A DNA stretch of 20,660 bases from CAYOXD01 sp964407825 (GTDB lineage Bacteria > Desulfobacterota > Desulfobacteria > Desulfobacterales > JAFDDL01), in assembly GCA_964407825.1 (NCBI GenBank), contig CAYOXD010000053.1, forward strand, positions 1-20,660, read 5' to 3'. The translations under genes were made by a program, and so were the position numbers. Below, one piece after another: positions 1-7,752 of this stretch. The notes beneath the pieces were generated by a model. That model ran no database searches, had not been told where the DNA came from, and saw only the letters and a program-made list of their open reading frames with translations. Every line of letters begins with the position of its first letter. Position 1 is the first letter of the stretch.

Positions 1-1
1 G

Positions 2-700
2 GGCATGTCCGCCAAGATCCTTCAGCTGGTCAATTCGGCCTTTTTCGGGCTGCCGAGGCACATCTCGGATTTGACCGACGCGGTCTTCCTGTTGGGGGTG
101 GACACCATCAAGGCGCTGGTGCTGGCCATCCGCGTCTTCTCCCAGTTCGACCAGAACCAGCTCAAGCGGCTGAAGATCGAATACATCTGGCCCCACAGCC
201 TGGCGGTGGGGCGGCTGGCGCGCATGATATCCCTGGCGGCCGGCACCTCGAAGCACACCGCGGATCAGGCCCTCCTGGCCGGCAACATGCACGATCTGGG
301 GAAAATTGTCCTGGCCGTCAACCAGCCCGAGAAATACAAAATTTTCGTTGAAATGGCGGAAACGGACAGCCAGGACCGGCTGACACTGGAAAAGGAATTG
401 TTCGATGCCAGCCATCCGGAGATCGGCGCATACCTGCTGGGTCTTTGGGGCCTGCCGGATCCCATCATCGAGGCGGTGGCCCACCACCATCAGCCCGGTG
501 TGAGCGCCACCCGTACCTTCAACCCCCTGGCGGCGGTGCACGTGGCCAATACTCTGGTTTCCAGAAGAAACGAAGGCGAGGGGAATATGCCCATCGAGGC
601 GACCCTGGACATGGCGTTTCTCGGAAACCTGGCGGAATTCAAGGTCGAGGAATGGCTGACCCGTTGCATGGAACAGTGGGAGGGGGCCAGGGACTCGTGA
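2..700 (+). CDS. HDOD-domain protein, 5' end outside the window
   Basis: The reading frame is open from the window edge and stops at TGA 698-700. The visible protein starts inside the HDOD core (SAKILQLVNSAFFGLP, then an ISDLTDAVFLLG stretch), which in complete family members is preceded by about 50 or more residues, so the first visible ATG at 5 is not the true start. Further on there is an HD-like NMHDLGKIVLAV segment, a HPEIGAYLL segment and an AVAHHHQP segment, so the metal-binding-type histidines of the HD superfamily look largely retained. HDOD proteins are usually signalling or regulatory proteins, often fused to a receiver or output domain. Whether such a domain lies upstream cannot be seen. 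The gene converges on the SUMF1-domain gene with only 9 bases between the stop codons. Confidence 0.85.
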   Translation, partial: GMSAKILQLVNSAFFGLPRHISDLTDAVFLLGVDTIKALVLAIRVFSQFDQNQLKRLKIEYIWPHSLAVGRLARMISLAAGTSKHTADQALLAGNMHDLGKIVLAVNQPEKYKIFVEMAETDSQDRLTLEKELFDASHPEIGAYLLGLWGLPDPIIEAVAHHHQPGVSATRTFNPLAAVHVANTLVSRRNEGEGNMPIEATLDMAFLGNLAEFKVEEWLTRCMEQWEGARDS

Positions 701-709
701 TCACGCGCC

Positions 710-1594
710 TCATTGCAACCTCACCACCCTGAAGCCGATATCCGAGCGACGAACCCCTGGATTGAAGCAGGCCCGGTCCGCGGCGCGCTGATACTGGGAG
801 CTCTGGTTCCAGCTGCCGCCCCGAAACACCCGGTCCTCACCGGTGGTCGAGACCGGATCGGTCACATTGTTCCGGTAGGTATCGGTGATGACATTGACCC
901 GGCGCGTCCATATGTTGCGCCACCGGCACGAATCGAGACACCACTCCGCCTCATTGCCCAGCATGTCGTAAAGGCCCCAGGCGTTGGGCTGCAGCATCGC
1001 CACGCGATGGGGCTTGAAACCGGAGTTGCCGCAGTACCAGGCCACCTTTGCCAGGGCCGCCATATACCTGCAGCTGGCCTCACGGATGCCGCCGCCATAA
1101 AAGGCGGTGCGGGTTCCGGCCCGGCAGGCGTATTCCCACTGGGCCTCCGTGGGGAGCCGGTAGCGGTCGGTCCCCTCCAAGGCATTGAGCCGGGCGATAA
1201 AGGCCTGACAGTCCCACCAGGACACCTGATTCACCGGGCCCCTGTCACCGAGTTCCTGGAAGGCGGAGGGATTGGCGCCCATGAGCTTTTTCCACTGTCC
1301 CTGGGTGACCTCGGTGGTGGACATGTAAAACCCCCGGCTGATGATCACCCGGTGTTGCACTTCATCCTTTTCCCGTCCGATTTCGCCCGGCGGGCTGCCC
1401 ATGAGAAACGTGCCGGCCGGGATATGGACGAAGGTCATGCCCAATCGGTTGGTAAATCCCCCTTGAGCGGTCGCAGGCCGGCTCCAGCCGAGGAGAAGGA
1501 GAAGAACAAGGACCGCCGCCAAGGCCCCGCTCCGATAAGGCTGCCTGAGAAACGGGAATATTTCTTTGCTTGAAAGCGAAGCATGCGTTTTCAT
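710..1594 (-). CDS. SUMF1/formylglycine-generating-enzyme-like domain protein with signal peptide
   Basis: This 294-residue protein has a basic N-terminus, a hydrophobic stretch at about 23-36 and an ATA|QGG site near residue 43, so a Sec signal peptide and export are likely. The rest is one FGE-sulfatase (SUMF1) domain: FVHIPAGTFLMGS, a TTEVTQGQWKKLM segment, YRLPTEAQWEYACRAG, WGLYDMLGNEAEWC and a C-terminal VFRGGSWNQ...DIGFRVVRL. In true formylglycine-generating enzymes two cysteines follow the GGS motif. At the aligned places this protein has glutamines (GGSWNQSSQYQ), so it probably does not oxidise sulfatase cysteines and is a structural or binding member of the fold. The ATG at 1594 has an AGGAGG ribosome site at 1602-1607. 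The domain assignment is firm and the substrate is unknown. Confidence 0.85.
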   Translation of the reverse strand: MKTHASLSSKEIFPFLRQPYRSGALAAVLVLLLLLGWSRPATAQGGFTNRLGMTFVHIPAGTFLMGSPPGEIGREKDEVQHRVIISRGFYMSTTEVTQGQWKKLMGANPSAFQELGDRGPVNQVSWWDCQAFIARLNALEGTDRYRLPTEAQWEYACRAGTRTAFYGGGIREASCRYMAALAKVAWYCGNSGFKPHRVAMLQPNAWGLYDMLGNEAEWCLDSCRWRNIWTRRVNVITDTYRNNVTDPVSTTGEDRVFRGGSWNQSSQYQRAADRACFNPGVRRSDIGFRVVRLQ

Positions 1595-1677
1595 AGGCCC
1601 CCTCCTGTATCACAGGCGGAAGACTTCTGGAAGTCATCTTTATGTGAAAAATATGATAGAATCTTATTCAAAGAAAT

Positions 1678-1715
1678 TCGAAATTTCCAGATCGAAATCG
1701 GGACCGAACTCGCGC
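1678..1715 (+). repeat. Degenerate TCGNNN hexamer tract in the leader of the 1745 gene
   Basis: TCG triplets occur at 1692, 1698 and 1710, with CCG at 1704, which is a six-base period. A further TCG lies out of register at 1678. Part of it (cgaaatcgggaccgaac) resembles the right arm of the repeat before ileS (cgattacgggaccgac). It is the weakest member of the family described in other entries. Confidence 0.35.
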
Positions 1716-1744
1716 TTTTACCTTTTTACCGGAGACAGAATACC

Positions 1745-2539
1745 ATGTCCTTCAAAAAAAACCTGCTGATAAAAATGGAAATCGGCCGCCTTTTCAATGA
1801 GATGGCATTTTCCTGGGGAACAGCGGACAGCAGCCGCCGTCTCGATGTGGGGCGCATGCGACAGCTCCTGGCCCTGAGCCCGCTACAAAAGGAGTCGGTG
1901 CGAGATCTCGAGCTGTACCGCACACCGCCGGACGCCCGGGAGGAGATGATTCTCGTTCTGGACAACGACCTGGCCTTTTACAAAACCACCGTAAAGGACA
2001 TCGCCATACGCAAAAGCCCCACGGTGAAGGAGATGCTCAACATCCGCAACGCCATCCGGATCCTGAACGACGGGGACGTGGTGGTGTCCAAAAAGGCCCG
2101 GTCCCTGGAAACGGTCCGGGACATGAGTATCGAGGCGCTGGATCTGACCTGCACGGCCGCGGACCTCGATGCCCTGGCAGGGGAGGGCATCGATGCCCTC
2201 GCTGCGTCCCGGAACGAGGGGGTGATCGAATGCTTGACGCTGTTCGCGGAGCTGACAGGATTCAAGGCACCGCCCAGGTCCTTTGACCTGGAGGGGTCCT
2301 TTGTCCGGGGCCGGCTGGTCTCCGCGCCTTCGGGGGCCTGGCGCTACGGGCCCGTGGTGATATACGGGCGGGCGGAGAACAGCTTGAAGCTGATTGAAAG
2401 GGAGCTCGACAGCCGGGACGAGGAGGACCTGGGCTGGATGCGCCGGGTGGCCGAGGGCCAGGAGGATGCCTCACACCAGGGGGCGGCGGTCATCTCATGG
2501 CTTTCCGCGGAAGCAGCCAGTCGGCTTGAGGTATTCTGA
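1745..2539 (+). CDS. Conserved-looking protein of unknown function, 264 residues
   Basis: I do not recognise a family. The predicted protein is soluble, charged and mostly helical-looking, with no signal peptide, membrane segment or cysteine motif. It begins MSFKKNLLIKMEIGRLF and contains a long acidic/basic middle part (KDIAIRKSPTVKEMLNIRNAIRI) and an acidic helix near the C-terminus (LIERELDSRDEEDLGWMRR). I chose ATG 1745 because GGAGA lies just upstream. An in-frame ATG at 1583 would add 54 residues, but that extension overlaps the start of the divergent SUMF1 gene, runs through AT-rich sequence and includes a degenerate hexamer-repeat tract, so it reads as leader rather than protein. Codon use resembles the neighbouring genes. 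Confidence 0.75.
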   Translation: MSFKKNLLIKMEIGRLFNEMAFSWGTADSSRRLDVGRMRQLLALSPLQKESVRDLELYRTPPDAREEMILVLDNDLAFYKTTVKDIAIRKSPTVKEMLNIRNAIRILNDGDVVVSKKARSLETVRDMSIEALDLTCTAADLDALAGEGIDALAASRNEGVIECLTLFAELTGFKAPPRSFDLEGSFVRGRLVSAPSGAWRYGPVVIYGRAENSLKLIERELDSRDEEDLGWMRRVAEGQEDASHQGAAVISWLSAEAASRLEVF

Positions 2540-2560
2540 GCATCTATCTTATCCATTGAG

Positions 2561-2603
2561 GTCGAAATCGCTATCGGTATCGAATGATGCAAACGATTTC
2601 GAT
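2561..2603 (+). repeat. TCGNNN hexamer tract with short inverted arm, before the OsmC gene
   Basis: TCG occurs at 2562, 2568, 2574 and 2580 with a six-base period. TCGAAATCG at 2562-2570 has its exact complement CGATTTCGA at 2594-2602, a 9-base inverted repeat around a 23-base spacer. An AT-rich run follows (tttgaaattttaaaa), so a weak transcription-terminator role for the upstream gene is possible. The gap 2540-2692 shows no convincing coding sequence. Confidence 0.6.
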
Positions 2604-2692
2604 TTGAAATTTTAAAAACATCTTTGGTTTGCATTCAACCGGCAGCGCTCTTGATGTGAACCGCAAACATGTATTTCAGAAAGGAGATGGAA

Positions 2693-3100
2693 ATGCCACG
2701 TACCACCGTTCGCTGGGTTTCCGGATATCAGTTTGTGGGCATGGACAGCCGGGGGCAGGCGGCCGTTCTCTCGGGTGAGGAGGCGGGCGGCGGCGTCAGT
2801 CCCAGTGAAATGCTGCTCATTGCCCTTTCCTCCTGCACGGCCTATGATGTCGTGGAGATCATGGAAAAGAAACGGCAACCCCTCACCCTTCTGGAAATAA
2901 TCGCCACCGGAGAGCGGGATGAGGCACCCCCCTGGCCTTACCGGAAAATTCACCTGCTGTATCGGCTGGCCGGCGAAAACCTGAAAGAAACCGGGGTGGC
3001 CCAGGCCATCTCCCTGTCCCTCGACAAGTATTGCTCCGTTGCGGCCACCCTCCGCGGCGTGGCCGAGATTTCCTCGGATTATGAGATTGTCCCCGGATGA
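2693..3100 (+). CDS. OsmC/YhfA-family thiol peroxidase-like protein
   Basis: At 135 residues the protein has the usual OsmC-family length. The two conserved cysteines are present: Cys48 in LLIALSSCTAYDVVEIM, at the start of the long central helix, and Cys114 in LDKYCSVAATL. In OsmC and Ohr these form the redox pair that reduces organic hydroperoxides. The short form here, with SPSEMLL and a K-Y-C-S second motif, is closer to the YhfA-like subgroup, whose substrate is less certain. ATG 2693 is chosen because AAGGAG (2681-2686) sits six bases upstream. ATG 2669 and 2687 would overlap or ignore that site. It is probably cytoplasmic and monocistronic. Confidence 0.88.
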   Translation: MPRTTVRWVSGYQFVGMDSRGQAAVLSGEEAGGGVSPSEMLLIALSSCTAYDVVEIMEKKRQPLTLLEIIATGERDEAPPWPYRKIHLLYRLAGENLKETGVAQAISLSLDKYCSVAATLRGVAEISSDYEIVPG

Positions 3101-3124
3101 CGGTTTCCTTTTCCATCCTCAAAA

Positions 3125-3240
3125 ATCGTTGTCGTTGTCGTAATCGTATGAGACAGCGTCCATCGACATCGGCTTGTATGCGACCGCTTTGCAAGTAACT
3201 TTCGATTACGGGACCGACTACGATTATGACAACGACAACG
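3125..3240 (+). repeat. Paired inverted hexamer-repeat arms upstream of ileS
   Basis: The left arm has TCG at 3126, 3132, 3138 and 3144. The right arm has a six-base series of CGA-like triplets at 3203, 3209 (CGG), 3215, 3221, 3227 (TGA), 3233 and 3239. The 20 bases 3127-3146 match the complement of 3221-3240 at 19 positions, and the single mismatch (G3140 facing T3227) would be a G-U pair in plus-strand RNA. The spacer is 74 bases and holds two more TCG triplets six apart (3163, 3169). The core at 3125-3147 recurs exactly at 11586-11608. Confidence 0.8.
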
Positions 3241-3448
3241 GAACAGACAACGTCGCCTCAGAGAGGATCTCCGCAGTTCCGGCAGAACGAATCCATCTTG
3301 ACCAGGGCCGAACGCTTGTAAAGCGGCGGGAAATGCGGTAGGAAGGCGGCGAAACGCCGCGTGGCAGGGGAGAAGGGTCATGCCTTAGCGCTCTTCCGGT
3401 GTTGCGGCGGAACTGATGCGATTGCCCTGGGGGCAGACGCACCTCGTC
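3241..3448. other. Non-coding stretch between the repeat pair and the ileS promoter
   Basis: I see no supportable gene here. It contains a perfect small hairpin, GCGGCG-AAA-CGCCGC at 3346-3360, without a following T run. No T-box, tRNA-like or known riboswitch pattern was recognised ahead of ileS. The whole gap 3101-3512 holds the repeat pair, this stretch and a candidate promoter. Confidence 0.5.
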
Positions 3449-3477
3449 TTGACAGGGTGCGGTGTTGCGCCTAATGT
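3449..3477 (+). promoter_or_regulatory. Candidate sigma70 promoter for ileS
   Basis: A perfect -35 hexamer TTGACA (3449-3454) is followed after 17 bases by TAATGT (3472-3477), a weak -10 with 3 of 6 matches. It would give a leader of about 30 bases before ATG 3513. The -10 is the doubtful part. Confidence 0.4.
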
Positions 3478-3512
3478 TGTCTGTTTGCTGGAAGCGCACA
3501 ACGGAGGAGGCT

Positions 3513-6311
3513 ATGGACTACAAGAAGACACTGAATCTGCCGGTGACCCGGTTTCCCATGAAGGCGAGCCTGGTCAAGAGGGAGCCGGAACAGCTCAAGG
3601 CCTGGGACGAGGACCGGCTGTACGGGAAGATTCGAGAGGCATCGGCAGGCAGACCCTCGTTCATCCTGCACGACGGCCCCCCCTATGCCAACGGCAACAT
3701 CCACATGGGCACCGCCATGAACAAGGTGCTCAAGGACATTATTATCCGCAGCCGCCAGATGAGTGGTTTCGATGCCTCCTATGTGCCGGGCTGGGACTGT
3801 CACGGCCTTCCCATCGAGCACAATGTGGACAAGGAGCTGGGGCCCAAAAAGAGGGAGATGACCCAGGCGGATTTCAGGAGACGGTGCCGGCGGTACGCGG
3901 AACGGTATGTGGATATCCAGCGCGAGGAATTCAAACGCCTCGGGGTGATGGGGGAATGGGAAAACCCCTATCTGACCATGGCCTATCCCTATGAGGCCCG
4001 GATCGCCAGCGAGTGCTGCAAGTTCGCCTTGAACGGCAGCCTCTACAAGAGCAAAAAACCGATTCACTGGTGCCCCCACTGCAAAACCGCCCTGGCCGAG
4101 GCCGAGATCGAGTACGCCGACGAGACCTCTCCCTCGATCTTCGTCAAATTCCCCCTTAGCGACGATATCAGCGGCACCTATCCCACGCTGAAGGACAAAA
4201 AGATTTCCGTGGTCATCTGGACCACCACGCCCTGGACCATTCCCGCGAATCTGGCCATCAGCCTCCATCCGGATTTCGAATACGTGGCCGTGGCCGTGGA
4301 AACCGGCGAGGTGCTCATTCTGGCAAGGGAGCTGATGGCTTCCTGCCTGGAACGCTTCGGGGTCGATACCTACGAGATCCTGACCCCGGTGGCGCCCGCG
4401 GACCTTGAACGAAAAAAATGCCGCCATCCCCTCTACGAACGGGATTCCATGATTCTCCTGGGGGAACATGTGACCCTAGAGGCGGGCACCGGCTGCGTTC
4501 ACACGGCGCCCGGTCATGGCCGGGAAGACTATGAGGTGGGCCTTGCCTATGGGCTCGATACCTATTCGCCCGTGGACGAAAACGGCCGTTTCACCCGGGA
4601 TGTGGAGCGGTTCGAGGGGCAGTTCATCTTCGAGGCCAATTCCGGGATTACCGAGGCTCTCGCAGAAGGGGGAGCGCTCCTGGGCCAGGAGACGATGACC
4701 CACTCCTACCCCCACTGCTGGCGATGCAAGCGGCCGGTCATTTTCAGGGCCACGCCCCAGTGGTTTATCTCCATGGACAAGACGGGGCTTCGGGAAAAGG
4801 CCCTGGCCGAGGTGGATGCCGTTCAGTGGATTCCCCACTGGGGGCGGGAGAGAATCCGCGGGATGATCGAAAGACGGCCGGACTGGTGCATTTCCAGACA
4901 GCGGGCCTGGGGAGTCCCCATTACGGTATTTTACTGCCGGGATTGCGAAACCACCTACATGGATTCGGCTTTTGCGGCCCACGTGGAAGCGCTTTTCGCG
5001 TCCCACGGGGCGGATGTCTGGTTCGAGAGGGACTCCTCCGAGCTGTTGCCGCCCGGTGCGGCCTGCCGGGCATGCGGTGGGACGGACCTGGTCAAGGAGA
5101 CCGATATTCTGGATGTGTGGTTTGACTCCGGGGTCACCCATGCGGCCGTGCTGGAGGCCAGGGACGGCCTTTCCTGGCCGGCGGACCTCTACCTCGAGGG
5201 GACGGACCAGCACCGGGGATGGTTTCAAAGCTCGCTGCTGGAAGCCGTGGGAACCCGGGGAAAGGCCCCCTACCGGGCCGTTCTGACCCACGGGTTCGTG
5301 GTGGACGCGGAGGGAAAGAAGATGAGCAAGTCCCTGGGCAACGTGGTGGCCCCCAAGCAGGTGATCGACCGGTACGGCGCCGAGATCCTGCGATTGTGGG
5401 TGTCCGCCTCGGACTACCGGGACGATGTACGCATCTCAGATACCATCCTGAAGCAGTTGAGCGATGCCTACCGCCGGATCCGCAACACGTGCCGGTTCCT
5501 TCTGGGCAACCTCTCTGATTTCGATCCGGCCGCGCATACCGTGGACATAGCCGAGATGCAGGAAATCGACCGGTTCGCGCTCCACCAGCTTCAGGCGCTT
5601 ACGGCCCGGTGCTTGAAGGCTTACGATGCTTACGAGCTTCATGTGATCTATCATTCTCTCTTCAATTTCTGCACCCTCGACCTGTCCGCCTTCTACCTGG
5701 ACGTCATCAAGGATCGGCTCTACACCTCAAGACCCGACTCCCATGAGAGAAGAAGCGCCCAGAGCGTCCTCTACCCCCTGCTGGACGCCATGGTCCGGCT
5801 CATGGCACCGGTGCTGTGTTTTACGGCCGAAGAGATCTGGCACCACATGCCGGCCGTGGAGGGCCGGGAGCCGAGCGTCCATCTGGCCGCCATGGCGGAG
5901 GTGAATCCGGCCTGGCAGGACAATCATCTGGCCCGGACCTGGGAGGGGTTGCTCCAGGTGAGGCGCGAGGTCACCCGGGTGTTGGAAGGCGCCCGGGCCG
6001 AAAAGCGGATCGGCCATTCCCTGGACGCCAGCGTGACGCTCTTTGCCGACACCTCCCTCGCCAGCCTGCTGCGTCCCTACGCGGACGAGCTGCGCACCAT
6101 CTTCATTACCTCCAGGGCCGAGGTGGTCCCCGCCGAGGCGGCCGATGATTCGGCCGTTGAAACGGAGATGGCCGGTCTGAAGATCGGTGTGACCCGGGTG
6201 TCGGAGGAGAAATGTGAGCGATGCTGGATGTATGACGAAACGGTAGGCCAGGACCCGGAGCAGCCCACCCTCTGCCGGCGCTGTCGGGAGGTGCTGGTCC
6301 AAGAGGGGTGA
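3513..6311 (+). CDS. ileS: Isoleucyl-tRNA synthetase
   Basis: This cytoplasmic class I enzyme charges tRNA-Ile with isoleucine using ATP. The 932-residue protein has full family length. Features in order: ATP-site PPYANGNIHMG (residues 57-66), a large CP1 editing domain with VVIWTTTPWTIPANLA and GCVHTAPGHGREDYEVG, then DVWFDSG and the KMSKS loop (603-607), a helical anticodon-binding region, and a C-terminal zinc ribbon with Cys901, Cys904, Cys921 and Cys924. The second histidine of the usual HxGH is Thr67 (HMGT). ATG 3513 follows a strong GGAGGAGG. An in-frame ATG at 3462 has no ribosome site. The gene heads a run of four same-strand genes with gaps of about 10-45 bases, so ileS-lspA-lgt-holA is a likely operon. 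Confidence 0.97.
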   Translation: MDYKKTLNLPVTRFPMKASLVKREPEQLKAWDEDRLYGKIREASAGRPSFILHDGPPYANGNIHMGTAMNKVLKDIIIRSRQMSGFDASYVPGWDCHGLPIEHNVDKELGPKKREMTQADFRRRCRRYAERYVDIQREEFKRLGVMGEWENPYLTMAYPYEARIASECCKFALNGSLYKSKKPIHWCPHCKTALAEAEIEYADETSPSIFVKFPLSDDISGTYPTLKDKKISVVIWTTTPWTIPANLAISLHPDFEYVAVAVETGEVLILARELMASCLERFGVDTYEILTPVAPADLERKKCRHPLYERDSMILLGEHVTLEAGTGCVHTAPGHGREDYEVGLAYGLDTYSPVDENGRFTRDVERFEGQFIFEANSGITEALAEGGALLGQETMTHSYPHCWRCKRPVIFRATPQWFISMDKTGLREKALAEVDAVQWIPHWGRERIRGMIERRPDWCISRQRAWGVPITVFYCRDCETTYMDSAFAAHVEALFASHGADVWFERDSSELLPPGAACRACGGTDLVKETDILDVWFDSGVTHAAVLEARDGLSWPADLYLEGTDQHRGWFQSSLLEAVGTRGKAPYRAVLTHGFVVDAEGKKMSKSLGNVVAPKQVIDRYGAEILRLWVSASDYRDDVRISDTILKQLSDAYRRIRNTCRFLLGNLSDFDPAAHTVDIAEMQEIDRFALHQLQALTARCLKAYDAYELHVIYHSLFNFCTLDLSAFYLDVIKDRLYTSRPDSHERRSAQSVLYPLLDAMVRLMAPVLCFTAEEIWHHMPAVEGREPSVHLAAMAEVNPAWQDNHLARTWEGLLQVRREVTRVLEGARAEKRIGHSLDASVTLFADTSLASLLRPYADELRTIFITSRAEVVPAEAADDSAVETEMAGLKIGVTRVSEEKCERCWMYDETVGQDPEQPTLCRRCREVLVQEG

Positions 6312-6352
6312 ATGATCAGCCCCGGCACGGGCCGGGAAAGGATAATGAATCC

Positions 6353-6916
6353 ATGTCGGGTGACACCAAGATTCCAGATGGCGCCTCCGTCGGTATTGAG
6401 GTGGAGGCGCCCCGCCAGGGCGTTGGCCAGGAGCGCAACAGCATCCCGCGCCTGCTGGTGATCGTCGCTGTGGTGGTGGCGCTGGACCAACTCACCAAAT
6501 GGATAATTATGAGCCGGCTGCCCCTCTATGAGACCGTACCGGTCATCAATGGCTTTTTCAACATCACCCATCTGGAAAATCCAGGCGGTGCCTTCGGCAT
6601 TTTCGCACAGGCCGGCCCTGGGGTGAGACACTTCTTCTTCTTGGGGGTGACCATTTTCGCCATGGGACTGATCTATTGCTTTTACCGCTCCGCGCCTACC
6701 GCACATCCATCCCTGTCCTTCGCTCTGGCGCTCATCTTCGGCGGCGCCGCGGGCAACCTCCTCGACCGGGTACGGCTCGGCGAGGTGGTGGATTTTCTGG
6801 ATTTCTACGTCAAGGGCTGGCATTGGCCCGCCTTCAACATAGCCGACAGCGCCATCAGCATCGGGATCACGATCTGCGCCTATCATTTCATCATAAAAGG
6901 GGACCACTGGCGATAG
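6353..6916 (+). CDS. lspA: Prolipoprotein signal peptidase II
   Basis: LspA is the inner-membrane aspartyl protease that removes the signal peptide from diacylated prolipoproteins. Four hydrophobic segments fit the family topology. Conserved blocks are LDQLTKWII (44-52), HLENPGGAFGIF (73-84), GNLLDRV with catalytic Asp138, and FNIADSAISIG with catalytic Asp165. ATG 6353 is preceded by AAAGGA and gives 187 residues with a polar N-terminal extension of about 30 residues ahead of the first membrane helix. A GTG at 6308 overlapping the ileS stop is in frame but lacks a spaced ribosome site. The next gene is lgt, the enzyme acting one step earlier on the same substrates, which supports a shared lipoprotein-maturation unit. 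Confidence 0.95.
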   Translation: MSGDTKIPDGASVGIEVEAPRQGVGQERNSIPRLLVIVAVVVALDQLTKWIIMSRLPLYETVPVINGFFNITHLENPGGAFGIFAQAGPGVRHFFFLGVTIFAMGLIYCFYRSAPTAHPSLSFALALIFGGAAGNLLDRVRLGEVVDFLDFYVKGWHWPAFNIADSAISIGITICAYHFIIKGDHWR

Positions 6917-6956
6917 CCCGTCGTCCGTGGCCCATCGTCCAAAGATTGGTATTATC

Positions 6957-7745
6957 ATGCACCCAGTACTATTCCATATCGGCCCGGTTACCGTTTACAG
7001 TTACGGCCTCCTGGTGGCTCTCGGCTTCTTCGTCGGGATCGAGGTGGCCAAACTGGAGGCCCGTCGTGTAGGGCAGTCCCCCGCGGTGGTGGGAGATCTG
7101 TGTTTTTTTATTCTGCTGGGCGCCATTGTCGGTGCCCGGCTCTTCTATGTGGGGGTCGAATGGCCCTTTTTTCTGAAACATCCCCTGGATGTATTCAAGA
7201 TTTGGCAGGGCGGTCTCGTTTTTTACGGCGGATTCATAGGCGCAGCGGCGATCGGCTGGTGGTTTATCAAGAGCCGGCGGATGCCCCTCTGGCAGACCTT
7301 GGACATCCTCGCGGTGGGGATTCCGGCGGGCCATACACTGGGGCGGTTCGGATGCTTTTGTGCCGGATGCTGCTATGGCAAGCCCACCCACGTACCCTGG
7401 GCCGTGACCTTTACCGATCCCATGTCCCTGGCACCCCGCGGCATTCCGCTTCATCCCACCCAGCTCTATGCGGCGGCCGGTAATTTTCTCATCTTTTGCT
7501 GCCTGTGGATGTTTCGCAAGCGAAAGCGCTTTGACGGGCAGCTGTTCTGGACTTACCTTCTGCTGTATGCGCTGATGCGCAGTTTTGTGGAATGCTTCCG
7601 AGGGGATCCCAGGGGGCTCTTTTTCCATCAGACCGTTTCCATTGCTCAGATCATCAGTCTCCCCGTGGCGATTCTCGCTATCGCCATGTTGTGGATCAAG
7701 CCCGGAAGCGGGCCGAAACCAGGGACCGGGCGCAAGGACGCCTGA
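6957..7745 (+). CDS. lgt: Phosphatidylglycerol-prolipoprotein diacylglyceryl transferase
   Basis: Lgt moves diacylglycerol from phosphatidylglycerol to the lipobox cysteine of prolipoproteins in the inner membrane. The 262-residue protein shows the typical start MHPVLFHIGPVTVYSYGLL, the GGLVFYGGFIGA block, the signature GRFGCFCAGCCYG with the conserved Arg130, and HPTQLY near residue 166, spread over about seven membrane segments. The signature loop is rich in cysteine (133, 135, 138, 139), and Tyr90 stands where the E. coli enzyme has a histidine; both are variants I would expect outside gammaproteobacteria. The ATG at 6957 fits the family start although its ribosome site is poor. An upstream GTG at 6927 is possible but adds residues unlike the family. 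The gap to lspA is 40 bases. Confidence 0.95.
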   Translation: MHPVLFHIGPVTVYSYGLLVALGFFVGIEVAKLEARRVGQSPAVVGDLCFFILLGAIVGARLFYVGVEWPFFLKHPLDVFKIWQGGLVFYGGFIGAAAIGWWFIKSRRMPLWQTLDILAVGIPAGHTLGRFGCFCAGCCYGKPTHVPWAVTFTDPMSLAPRGIPLHPTQLYAAAGNFLIFCCLWMFRKRKRFDGQLFWTYLLLYALMRSFVECFRGDPRGLFFHQTVSIAQIISLPVAILAIAMLWIKPGSGPKPGTGRKDA

Positions 7746-7752
7746 ATCGTCC

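Noticed and set aside
696..705. Perfect palindrome CGTGATCACG at the convergent gene ends
   Set aside because: Ten bases with no loop or T run, partly formed by the stop codon; expected by chance and not a terminator.
713..1573. 286-codon plus-strand open frame
   Set aside because: It is antisense to the SUMF1-domain gene, rich in Pro/Gly/Arg, and matches nothing recognisable.
3258..3296. Minus-strand reading MDSFCRNCGDPL, like the end of a zinc-ribbon protein
   Set aside because: Only 12 codons from an ATG, no ribosome site, and the frame upstream is closed by a stop after about 22 further codons with no coding character. At most it is a decayed remnant.
3101..3512. T-box leader before ileS
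   Set aside because: No T-box sequence or specifier-loop/antiterminator pattern was found, and the candidate promoter leaves only about 30 bases of leader.
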